Source of the DNA: a bacterium
GTDB lineage: Bacteria > Bacillota_I > Bacilli_A > RF39 > UBA660
NCBI GenBank assembly: GCA_014846175.1
Contig: RKAV01000072.1
Coordinates: 1 to 7,314, forward strand
Direction of reading: 5' to 3'
DNA: 7,314 bases
Part shown: piece by piece, positions 1-5,145 of the stretch
Numbering within the stretch: the stretch's first letter is position 1
Layout of the letters: every line of letters begins with the position of its first letter
Translations under genes and position numbers: made by a program
The notes under the pieces: generated by a model
Database searches by the model: none
Told to the model about the DNA's origin: nothing
What the model saw: only the letters and a program-made list of their open reading frames with translations

Positions 1-723
1 TGCTGTTTTAGCAGCTGTTGCACTTGCTTCATGATTATTTAATACTAACATACAATCTGATAAAGTATTAAAACCATTATCTTTACAATAAGTATCTTCA
101 GCTTGTACTACGGTATCACTTGTTTGTCCATAGACATTTACTTTTACTTTATAAGTTAGTCCTCCATTATCATTTTGGGGATTATAATTTTCATCTACCC
201 ATAATCTTAAACGATATTTAATCTCTGTATCTCCTTGTTGATTAAGATTACCTACAAACAGACTCATCATATCCACTGGTCTTCCAGTATAAACATTTCC
301 TGATGGTTCTTCATAATATGTTCTTGGTGCCATTACCTCCGTTTCCGTTCTATCACTATTTACTTTTGTTAAGTAATACTTTATATTCTTACCAGAAAAA
401 GTATTACCATTTTCTTCTTTTGCTGCTATTTCATAGTTGATATCAGTATTACCTTTTATAGATGATTTAACAGTGAAATCAAAGTATTCGCCAGTATTTT
501 TTCTTTTCTTTCCGGTTGAATCAGTTGTTGGTAAGGCATTACTTAATGCTATAGAATTGGTAGATTCAGTATAAGTCATGCTGATTGCTCCTGTTGTTAT
601 CTTATTTTCTTTTTGACCTACTCCACTATAGGTAAATGCTGCATAGCTGATACCTACTACTATTAGTAATAGAAATATAGAAAAACTAATAGTTATAATA
701 CTCTTTATTTTATTATTATTCAT
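1..723 (-). CDS. Secreted surface protein with SipW-cognate-like signal peptide, 3' end outside the window
   Basis: The frame is open from the ATG at 723 to the left edge (241 codons, no stop), so the C-terminus is missing. The start is supported by a GGAGGG ribosome site at 732-737. Residues 1-28 form a signal peptide: Lys5 and Lys7, a hydrophobic core at about 9-25, then GISYAAFTYS with likely cleavage after Ala28 or Ala29. The segment after it (KITTGAISMTYTES) resembles proteins processed by the SipW-type signal peptidase, such as TasA-like fibre proteins. Residues about 40-200 are rich in Thr, Asn, Tyr and Gly with alternating beta-type pattern, consistent with an Ig-like extracellular domain. 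From about 210 a second module starts, with Cys213 and Cys224 (TYCKDNG, TLSDCMLVLNNHEAS); I recall similar modules in surface proteins of uncultured Firmicutes but cannot name a family. It lies just downstream of a structured RNA and terminator. Secretion is well supported; exact function is unknown. Confidence 0.75.
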   Translation of the reverse strand, partial: MNNNKIKSIITISFSIFLLLIVVGISYAAFTYSGVGQKENKITTGAISMTYTESTNSIALSNALPTTDSTGKKRKNTGEYFDFTVKSSIKGNTDINYEIAAKEENGNTFSGKNIKYYLTKVNSDRTETEVMAPRTYYEEPSGNVYTGRPVDMMSLFVGNLNQQGDTEIKYRLRLWVDENYNPQNDNGGLTYKVKVNVYGQTSDTVVQAEDTYCKDNGFNTLSDCMLVLNNHEASATAAKTA

Positions 724-745
724 TTTTATACTCCCTCCTATTATC

Positions 746-775
746 ATTATACACGCAAAAAAGATAAGCCTACAA
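746..775 (-). promoter_or_regulatory. Possible promoter for the surface-protein gene
   Basis: On the minus strand a perfect TATAAT (746-751) follows a weak -35, TTGTAG (770-775, three of six consensus bases), with an 18-base spacer. The -35 lies in the upstream terminator hairpin. Transcription would start near 739, leaving a leader of about 15 bases that begins at the GGAGGG ribosome site. The alternative is read-through of the upstream terminator. The -10 is convincing; the -35 is not. Confidence 0.4.
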
Positions 776-790
776 AACTAGGCCTATCTT
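757..790 (-). terminator. Strong intrinsic terminator ending the structured RNA
   Basis: Arms 779-790 and 761-772 form a 12-base-pair stem with one G-U pair on the minus strand (AAGATAGGCCTA with TAGGCTTATCTT), a six-base loop (GTTTTG), and then a T tract (six T counting the two at the base of the stem). This is the best terminator in the window. It stands between the structured RNA and the surface-protein gene, so it either ends an independent RNA or acts as an attenuator for that gene. Confidence 0.8.
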
Positions 791-877
791 TAAACACAAT
801 AAAAGAAAGTAGTTTTTACTGCTCAACCAGGTAATGACCCCCCCCATGTTAACTAGATGTAAACAGGATATATTCAT
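770..877 (-). CDS. Possible 35-residue hydrophobic peptide inside the structured RNA
   Basis: ATG at 877 opens a 35-codon frame ending in TAG at 770-772, inside the terminator hairpin. A good ribosome site (GAGGTGG) lies six bases upstream. The product is hydrophobic towards its C-terminus (NYFLLLCLKIGLVL). A run of eight G (838-845) lies within the frame at codons 11-14. The Shine-Dalgarno borders the ten-base-pair closing stem and the GCC of the inner helix, so structure could limit translation, as in type I toxin mRNAs. I do not recognise the peptide. The frame may simply be chance within a structured RNA; only the ribosome site argues otherwise. Confidence 0.2.
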   Translation of the reverse strand: MNISCLHLVNMGGVITWLSSKNYFLLLCLKIGLVL

Positions 878-978
878 GGTTGGCCACCTCTACTTTCTTC
901 TATCATTGTTGTTCATTTGCGAATTAAAATGTACACTTTTGTCGCTAACAACAAACTTTCTCTATCTTCAATGATTTA

Positions 979-1007
979 ATTCTACCAAATTTTGGTTGAG
1001 TATTCAA
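979..1007 (-). promoter_or_regulatory. Sigma-A type promoter of the structured RNA
   Basis: TTGAAT (1002-1007) and TAGAAT (979-984) are separated by exactly 17 bases on the minus strand. Each hexamer has four or five consensus bases. The predicted start, near 972, lies directly before the first helix of the structured RNA. The spacer carries a perfect dyad, described separately. Confidence 0.6.
984..996. promoter_or_regulatory. Dyad in the promoter spacer, possible repressor site
   Basis: ACCAAA-T-TTTGGT is a perfect 13-base dyad with six-base arms. It lies between the -35 and -10 boxes of the promoter at 979-1007. A protein bound there would block RNA polymerase. The position makes it a credible operator, but no regulator gene is in the window and short AT-rich dyads can arise by chance. 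Confidence 0.3.
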
Positions 1008-1079
1008 TCCCCTTTTTCGTCAAGTTAAAAGATAAGTTATCCTTCTCTTAAATCACACCTAATATTTTCACAAGATAAT

Positions 1080-1114
1080 AAAAGAGATCAGCTTTTCATA
1101 AATTAATCTCTTTT
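1080..1114 (-). terminator. Hairpin terminator downstream of the YlbD/YlbE pair
   Basis: A perfect nine-base inverted repeat, AAAAGAGAT (1080-1088) and ATCTCTTTT (1106-1114), with a 17-base loop, lies about 80 bases past the YlbE-like stop codon. Read on the minus strand the stem ends in four T followed by mixed AT. The long loop and short T tract make it a moderate terminator. The interval 1115-1194 shows nothing else I can identify. Confidence 0.5.
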
Positions 1115-1194
1115 CCAATTATTCTATCATATCATCTAATATATCAATCTCATGTCTAACATATATTTGTACATTTTAGAATGTCAATCAACAA

Positions 1195-1416
1195 CTATTT
1201 AATAATATCAATAAATGATTGAGCAAAAGTTAAAGTATCTTTTAATTTATCTATTTTATCCTTAGTAGTTAACTTATAAACTAATTTCATTTCTTCTTCC
1301 ATTTTATTAATAAAAGAGGGATTTCTATTTAAATATTTATACCAGTAAGAATTTTCTTGTAAATATTTGTAAAGATAGGGATTACTTTTTATCTTTAATT
1401 TAGTTTCTATCTGCAT
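1195..1416 (-). CDS. ylbE: YlbE-like small protein
   Basis: This 73-residue protein matches the YlbE-like family of Bacilli, short proteins (about 80 residues in Bacillus) of unknown function. The recognisable signature is NPYLYKYLQENSYWYKYLNRNP at about residues 12-33, rich in aromatic residues, followed by a charged helix-forming tail (MEEEMKLVYK, then KDKIDKLKDTL). There is no signal peptide or membrane segment, so it is probably cytoplasmic. Its ATG shares one base with the TAA of the YlbD-like gene (TAATG), and a GAGG ribosome site lies in the end of that gene, so the two are translationally coupled. In Bacillus ylbD and ylbE are also adjacent. The family call rests on the motif and the partner gene together; the biochemical role is unknown. 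Confidence 0.75.
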   Translation of the reverse strand: MQIETKLKIKSNPYLYKYLQENSYWYKYLNRNPSFINKMEEEMKLVYKLTTKDKIDKLKDTLTFAQSFIDIIK

Positions 1417-1766
1417 TAGTCCTCATAATACTTATTAATAGGTCGTTCTTGATAAGTATTTACAATAGGTTCATCCTTACTAGTTAAATCACTTAATAAA
1501 CTAACTGCTTTTTCTAACCCATTAACCCCTCTTTGTAGAGTTTCTAAATCCATATTTTTAAAAATATTAACTATATCTTGAAAGTTTCCTTTATTAGTAG
1601 TTTCTATTTGTTTAGTAGTAGTATTAAACTGATTCCAAACAGTAGAGTCTTCACCATATATGTCATATAATTCATATAAACTTTGCCAGGTATTCTTTCC
1701 ATTCATAACGCTAGTAGCTAGTTCTGGTCTATTCTTAATAAAACTTTTAAAACTTTCTTTTGACAT
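1416..1766 (-). CDS. ylbD: YlbD-like protein (putative coat protein family)
   Basis: Starting at the ATG at 1766 this gives 116 residues. A GTG three codons upstream at 1775 is in frame, but the AGGTGA ribosome site (1772-1777) overlaps that GTG and is correctly spaced, five bases, before the ATG. The N-terminus SFKSFIKNRPELATSV followed by TWQSLYELYDIYGEDSTVW (about residues 5-44) matches the YlbD family, labelled a putative spore-coat protein in Bacillus. The middle is helical (NFQDIVNIFKNMDLETLQRGVNGLEKAVSLLSDL), suggesting an interaction surface. The C-terminus is short, polar and ends YYED. It has no signal peptide. It is followed with a one-base overlap by the YlbE-like gene, as in Bacillus. 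No sporulation gene is visible here, so the coat role should not be assumed. Confidence 0.78.
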   Translation of the reverse strand: MSKESFKSFIKNRPELATSVMNGKNTWQSLYELYDIYGEDSTVWNQFNTTTKQIETTNKGNFQDIVNIFKNMDLETLQRGVNGLEKAVSLLSDLTSKDEPIVNTYQERPINKYYED

Positions 1767-1771
1767 ATTCT

Positions 1772-1777
1772 TCACCT
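1772..1777 (-). promoter_or_regulatory. Ribosome site that fixes the ylbD-like start
   Basis: AGGTGA on the minus strand sits five bases before the ATG at 1766 and overlaps the in-frame GTG at 1775. No comparable site precedes the GTG, so the ATG is the better start. Confidence 0.7.
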
Positions 1778-1805
1778 AATAAATAGTATGTTAGAAATTG
1801 ATTTT

Positions 1806-1834
1806 ATATAACTACAATAAGTTTATTAAGACAA
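1806..1834 (-). promoter_or_regulatory. Weak promoter candidate for the ylbD-like gene
   Basis: TTGTCT (1829-1834) and TTATAT (1806-1811) are 17 bases apart on the minus strand, directly after the toxin terminator. Neither box is close to consensus and the area is AT-rich, so other -10 choices are possible. A promoter is expected somewhere in 1776-1834, because a terminator separates this pair from the toxin gene. Confidence 0.3.
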
Positions 1835-1861
1835 AAAATAGAGGTTTTATTCCCCCTATTT
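1833..1861 (-). terminator. Terminator overlapping the toxin stop codon
   Basis: Minus-strand AAATAGGGG (1853-1861) pairs with CCTCTATTT (1836-1844), nine base pairs with one G-U, an eight-base loop and T residues after it. The left arm contains the last Lys codon and the TAG stop of the toxin gene, so the toxin mRNA ends only about 25 bases after its stop. Confidence 0.7.
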
Positions 1862-2164
1862 ATTAAATAAATCACTATGACTACCAGTTGCAAAAAGTAA
1901 TAGAATCAATTTATCATCCTGATACTTATATACTAATAACCAATCTGGTTCTATATGACACTCATTACAATCTTTAAAAATTTTGTCGTTTACTAATTTA
2001 TGATTTTTATATTTTAATTCTAAGTTTCCTCCATTAGCAATAATATTTAATACTTCTAAAAATTTTATTTCATCTTTACCTTGCTTTATAATTTTTTTGA
2101 ATTCTTTTTTAAAGCGACTAGTATATTGTACCTGGTACTTTGTATTTTTCAAATCAAACGTCAT
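1856..2164 (-). CDS. yafQ: YafQ-family toxin (type II mRNA endoribonuclease)
   Basis: This 102-residue protein belongs to the YafQ branch of the RelE/ParE toxins, which cut mRNA on the ribosome until neutralised by the partner antitoxin. The family pattern is clear: SRFKKEFKKIIKQG (residues 16-29), YKNHKL with His55, ECHIEPDWLLVYK (68-80) with His70, Asp74 and Trp75, and ATGSHSDLF (92-100) with His96 and Phe100. By alignment with E. coli YafQ these correspond to catalytic or substrate residues His50, His63, Asp67, Trp68, His87 and Phe91. The position of E. coli Arg83 is Ala92 here. Length matches the family. The ATG overlaps the antitoxin stop in ATGA, and a GAGGA ribosome site lies in the antitoxin's last codons, so it is translated by coupling. 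Whether it is active is not known from sequence. Confidence 0.93.
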   Translation of the reverse strand: MTFDLKNTKYQVQYTSRFKKEFKKIIKQGKDEIKFLEVLNIIANGGNLELKYKNHKLVNDKIFKDCNECHIEPDWLLVYKYQDDKLILLLFATGSHSDLFNK

Positions 2165-2442
2165 GCTTTTAAGTCCTCTAACATTTCATACATATTTGTA
2201 TAGCTTTTTGCTTCAAGTTTTCCGTCTAGTATAGCTTCACCCTCATTTATTGCTTCCACTAATTCTTTACTAGGTTTAGGATTTACCACTTCAAATGGAA
2301 CACCATCCTTATTAATCAATTGTTTTATTGCCATGTTCACATAAGTACTCATGTTTAATCCTAAATTATTTAATATACCAGTTGCTATTTCTTTATCATG
2401 TTTATCAACTTGTACGCTTATAGCTGTTGTTAAACTTTGCAT
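2161..2442 (-). CDS. dinJ: RelB/DinJ-family antitoxin
   Basis: This 93-residue protein is the upstream partner of the YafQ-type toxin. Residues 5-13 (TTAISVQVD) are the DNA-contacting strand of a ribbon-helix-helix fold, followed by helices at about 14-27 and 33-44 with GLNMST at the turn. GVPFEVVNP (47-55) is a typical RelB/DinJ linker, and the acidic C-terminal half (ELVEAINEGEAILDG, then YTNMYEMLEDLKA) is the expected toxin-binding region. The protein should sequester the toxin and, as dimer or complex, repress its own operon. A strong ribosome site (GAGGTGAGG) precedes the ATG. The gene ends in TGA overlapping the toxin ATG. It has its own promoter and candidate operators. The symbol follows the E. 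coli DinJ-YafQ pair; the subfamily cannot be fixed by eye. Confidence 0.92.
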   Translation of the reverse strand: MQSLTTAISVQVDKHDKEIATGILNNLGLNMSTYVNMAIKQLINKDGVPFEVVNPKPSKELVEAINEGEAILDGKLEAKSYTNMYEMLEDLKA

Positions 2443-2467
2443 AGAACCTCACCTCTTTCATATTTAA

Positions 2468-2496
2468 ATATTATCATTATTTATATAAAATGTCAA
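2468..2496 (-). promoter_or_regulatory. Near-consensus promoter of the toxin-antitoxin operon
   Basis: A perfect TTGACA (2491-2496) and TAATAT (2468-2473) are separated by exactly 17 bases on the minus strand. Transcription would start near 2461, about 18 bases before the antitoxin ATG. This is the strongest promoter in the window, as expected for an operon held down by autorepression. Confidence 0.85.
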
Positions 2497-2532
2497 GTTG
2501 TTTTATATATACTATAATATATTTTATATAAA
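2480..2532. promoter_or_regulatory. Three phased AT palindromes, candidate antitoxin operators
   Basis: TTTATATAAA occurs at 2480-2489 and 2523-2532, with a nine-of-ten copy (TTTATATATA) at 2502-2511. Start-to-start distances are 22 and 21 bases, two helical turns, placing all sites on one face of the DNA. The first lies inside the promoter spacer. TATATAAAA (2482-2490) and TTTTATATA (2501-2509) also form a perfect inverted repeat around the -35 box. This layout fits cooperative binding by a ribbon-helix-helix antitoxin, but the background is very AT-rich. Confidence 0.4.
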
Positions 2533-2573
2533 TCTAATATATATTATGTATCGAATTAAAATTAATATACATA

Positions 2574-2609
2574 AAAAGAATATCATAAATATAAATACGA
2601 TATTCTTTT
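2574..2609 (-). terminator. Terminator of the parE-parC operon
   Basis: AAAAGAATATC (2574-2584) and GATATTCTTTT (2599-2609) form a perfect 11-base inverted repeat with a 14-base loop, only a few bases past the parC stop. On the minus strand it ends in a run of five T. The stem is low in GC, which is normal in such a genome. The T-rich flank on the other side would let it work in both directions. Confidence 0.65.
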
Positions 2610-2614
2610 CTTTT

Positions 2615-5134
2615 TTAATTATTATCATTTAGAAAATCATCTATAGTCATAAGTCTTGCATCTAGCTTTTCTAAATCAGGTTTTTCTACTTCTAGTATTT
2701 CTATTTCTTCTTCTTGATTATTTATATCATTTAATTCTACAACCTTGAAAGCAGTATCTACACCACCTTTTCTTAATGTAGAACCAGTAGAATATCTATC
2801 AGCGATAGTTAAATCACTTCCCTTATAGTAAGTAATCTCACCATTCTTTAGACCTATTTCTTCTTTTGGACTTAAGAAGAATGCTGCTACTACATGATAT
2901 GGATTAGTCTTAACATCTCTTATCGTAAGTAGACCTCTTCTTGCTCTAGTTGTTTTATCAAAGTCTTTTAGATGCATTCTCTTACCTGTTCCCTTATCAG
3001 TTACAATAGCTAAGTATTTATTGTCTTGTTCATTAAAGTTTAGAATAGAAATAACACTATCATCCTTTAAAGTTATAGCTTTTACTCCACCTGCTTTAAT
3101 TCCTACTACTGGTATTTCATCTTTACTAAACCATAGGCCATATCCTTTACTAGTTTCAATAAAGATTTCATCTTTAGTATCATAGAAAGCATCAATTAAT
3201 TTATCATTATCTTTAAGTTTCATACAGCTAGTAGCTTTAGAGTATCTTGTAAGTTTAAAGTCAGCTAGACTAGTACTTTTTATCATACCTTGACTAGTAG
3301 CTAAAATAATATTTTTCTTATCATTAAAGTCACTTACTGGTATAGCAGTTACTATTTCTTCATCTTCTTGAAGTGGTACTAAGTTACTAACGTGTTTTCC
3401 AAGTTCACGCCATTTTAAGTCATTAATCGTATGAACAGGGATATATAGATAGTTACCAAATGAAGTAAATACTAATAAAGTATCAGTAGTCTTCATCTTA
3501 AACTCACCTAGTAAATAGTCATTTTCCTTAAGTAGTGGATCTTTAATATCACTAGCACTATAACTACGAATAGATGTTCTTTTAATATAACCTTCTCTAC
3601 TAATAGTAACAATAGTATCTTCTTTAGGAATAAGAGCAGTTGTATCTAGTTTAATTTCGGTAACTTCATCTCTAACCTCGGTGATACGTTCTTTATTATA
3701 CTCACTCTTTACTTTCTTTAATTCTTCTTTCATTACTTTCTTAAGTATTTTTTCATTTTCTAAGATAGCAGTAAGAGATGCAATTATCTTTTCTAAAACA
3801 GCACATCTTTCTTCTAGTTCTACTACATCAGTATTAGTTAAACGATATAGTTGTAATGTTACAATAGCTTCTGCTTGTTCATAGCTAAAAGCATATTCTT
3901 TTACAAGGTTTTCTTTAGCATCACTTTTATTTTTACTAGCTCTAATAGTTTTAATAACTTCATCTAGAATAGATAAACATTTCTTTAAACCATCTAAGAT
4001 ATGAAGTTCTTTCTTAGCATGAGCTAAATCAAACTCACTTCTTCTTCTAACAACTTCTTGTTGATGATCAATAAAAGCTTTTAGAGCATTCTTAAGTCCT
4101 AATAGTTTAGGTCTTTTCTTAACAATTGCTACCATATTGAAGTTATAACTTATCTGCATATCAGTATTTTTTAATAAGAAGTTTACTAAAAATTCTTTAT
4201 TAACACCTTTCTTCAAGTCAATAACAATTCTAATATCTTGAGCAGACTCATCTCTTACTTCTACTATTCCATCTATCTTTTTATCTAGTCTTATATCATC
4301 TATCTTTTTAACTAGTAAAGCTTTATTAACTTCATAAGGAATTTCTGTAATTACTAAGGATGTTTTACCATTCTTCTCTTCAAATTCATACTTACTTTTA
4401 ATTATTATTTTACCTTTACCTGTTTGATAAGCATCAAGTAATCCTTTTTTTCCTTCAATGATAGCACCAGTTGGGAAGTCAGGTCCTTTAACAAAGTTCA
4501 TTAACTCATCAAGTGTTGCTTCACTATTATCTATTAAGTAAATAGCAGCATCTATTACTTCTCCTAAGTTATGAGGTGGTATATTAGTAGCATATCCAGC
4601 AGAAATACCTTGCGTTCCATAAACAAGAAGAGCAGGAAATCTAGCTGGTAAAACAGTAGGTTCTTTTAAACTATCATCAAAGTTAGGAGCAAACTCTACA
4701 GTATCTCTATTAATATCTCTTAACATTTCATTACTAATTTTAGAAAGTCTTGCTTCTGTATAACGATAAGCTGCTGGACTATCACCATCGATAGAACCAT
4801 TATTACCATGCATATCAATGTAAGGATATCTACTCTTCCACTCTTGACTCATTCTAACCATGGCTTCATAAATAGAACTATCACCATGTGGATGGTAATT
4901 ACCAATAACATCTCCTACTGTCTTAGCACTTTTCCTATAAGGTCTATCATAGGTATTTTTTTCTTTATACATAGAATATAGAATACGTCTTTGAACTGGT
5001 TTTAATCCATCTCTAGCATCAGGAATAGCACGCTCCTGAATAATATATTTTGAATAGCTTCCAAACCTTTCCCCCATAATATCTTCAAGGGTATATTCCC
5101 TTATCTTTTCAATTATTTCTTTTGTTTTTTCCAT
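2615..5134 (-). CDS. parC: Topoisomerase IV subunit A (ParC)
   Basis: ParC is the DNA-cleaving subunit of topoisomerase IV, which unlinks daughter chromosomes in a complex with ParE. At 839 residues it is full length. The N-terminal winged-helix/tower region shows ERAIPDARDGLKPVQRRIL (34-52), HPHGDSSIYEAMVR (81-94) and AAYRYTEARLS (121-131) with catalytic Tyr125. MHGNNGSIDGD (108-118) is ParC-type, not the GyrA version. Ile177 in YGTQGISAGYATNIPPHN (172-189) matches the conserved DNA-bending Ile. The coiled-coil region is at about 360-490. A beta-pinwheel domain (about 505-800) contains repeated blades such as TISREGYIKRTS, LATSQGMIKSTS and IVTDKGTGKRMH. The canonical GyrA box is absent; the nearest sequence is RARRGLL (730-736). 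Quinolone-region residues Ser86 and Glu90 are the usual sensitive-type residues. An AGGTGA ribosome site overlaps the stop of the preceding gene. Confidence 0.97.
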   Translation of the reverse strand: MEKTKEIIEKIREYTLEDIMGERFGSYSKYIIQERAIPDARDGLKPVQRRILYSMYKEKNTYDRPYRKSAKTVGDVIGNYHPHGDSSIYEAMVRMSQEWKSRYPYIDMHGNNGSIDGDSPAAYRYTEARLSKISNEMLRDINRDTVEFAPNFDDSLKEPTVLPARFPALLVYGTQGISAGYATNIPPHNLGEVIDAAIYLIDNSEATLDELMNFVKGPDFPTGAIIEGKKGLLDAYQTGKGKIIIKSKYEFEEKNGKTSLVITEIPYEVNKALLVKKIDDIRLDKKIDGIVEVRDESAQDIRIVIDLKKGVNKEFLVNFLLKNTDMQISYNFNMVAIVKKRPKLLGLKNALKAFIDHQQEVVRRRSEFDLAHAKKELHILDGLKKCLSILDEVIKTIRASKNKSDAKENLVKEYAFSYEQAEAIVTLQLYRLTNTDVVELEERCAVLEKIIASLTAILENEKILKKVMKEELKKVKSEYNKERITEVRDEVTEIKLDTTALIPKEDTIVTISREGYIKRTSIRSYSASDIKDPLLKENDYLLGEFKMKTTDTLLVFTSFGNYLYIPVHTINDLKWRELGKHVSNLVPLQEDEEIVTAIPVSDFNDKKNIILATSQGMIKSTSLADFKLTRYSKATSCMKLKDNDKLIDAFYDTKDEIFIETSKGYGLWFSKDEIPVVGIKAGGVKAITLKDDSVISILNFNEQDNKYLAIVTDKGTGKRMHLKDFDKTTRARRGLLTIRDVKTNPYHVVAAFFLSPKEEIGLKNGEITYYKGSDLTIADRYSTGSTLRKGGVDTAFKVVELNDINNQEEEIEILEVEKPDLEKLDARLMTIDDFLNDNN

Positions 5135-5139
5135 TTATA

Positions 5140-5145
5140 TCACCT
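5140..5145 (-). promoter_or_regulatory. parC ribosome site overlapping the upstream stop
   Basis: AGGTGA on the minus strand shares bases with the TAG stop of the 474-residue gene (TAGGTGAT) and lies five bases before the parC ATG. It implies translational coupling of parC to the unknown gene. Confidence 0.75.

Larger units (their letters stand above)
757..972 (-). ncRNA. Candidate structured RNA or regulatory leader, family unknown
   Basis: A promoter at 979-1007 predicts a start near 972 and a strong terminator ends at about 757, giving a transcript of about 215 bases. Several helices are visible. TTGTTGTT (947-954) pairs with AACAACAA (906-913), continued inward by GCGA/TCGC (919-922 with 942-945) and outward by ATCAT/ATGAT. 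A second domain is closed by ten perfect base pairs (890-899 with 803-812) and contains GCCAACC pairing with GGTTGAGC apart from one bulged A. The conserved cores of tmRNA, RNase P RNA, SRP RNA, the T-box and common riboswitches are not apparent, and two side-by-side hairpin domains do not fit the single rod of 6S RNA. It could be a stand-alone small RNA, a leader controlling the surface-protein gene, or the mRNA of the small ORF inside it. The structure is read by eye. Confidence 0.45.

Noticed and set aside
757..972. tmRNA, 6S RNA, RNase P RNA, SRP RNA or T-box leader
   Set aside because: None of their conserved cores is present (no SRP GGAAG loop, no T-box GGTGGNACCGCG, no tmRNA ends), and two separate hairpin domains do not fit the 6S rod.
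1773..1775. GTG as the start of the ylbD-like gene
   Set aside because: The only good ribosome site overlaps this codon; the ATG at 1766 is correctly spaced and gives the family's usual N-terminus.
2480..2532. CRISPR-like repeats
   Set aside because: The repeats are ten bases of pure AT with short spacers, lacking unit length, unique spacers and cas genes.
2500..2600. AT-rich stretch as a replication origin
   Set aside because: No DnaA-box cluster is seen, and the genes are parE/parC, not the dnaA-gyrB-gyrA neighbourhood. Promoter and terminator explain the region.
1776..2614. Prophage or IS insertion carrying the toxin-antitoxin genes
   Set aside because: No transposase, integrase, terminal inverted repeats or clear target duplications are visible at the edges.
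3681..3884. 67-codon plus-strand frame opposite parC
   Set aside because: It is antisense to the coiled-coil part of parC, which is fully supported by motifs. Its product is low-complexity Ser/Phe/Leu and no ribosome site is evident.
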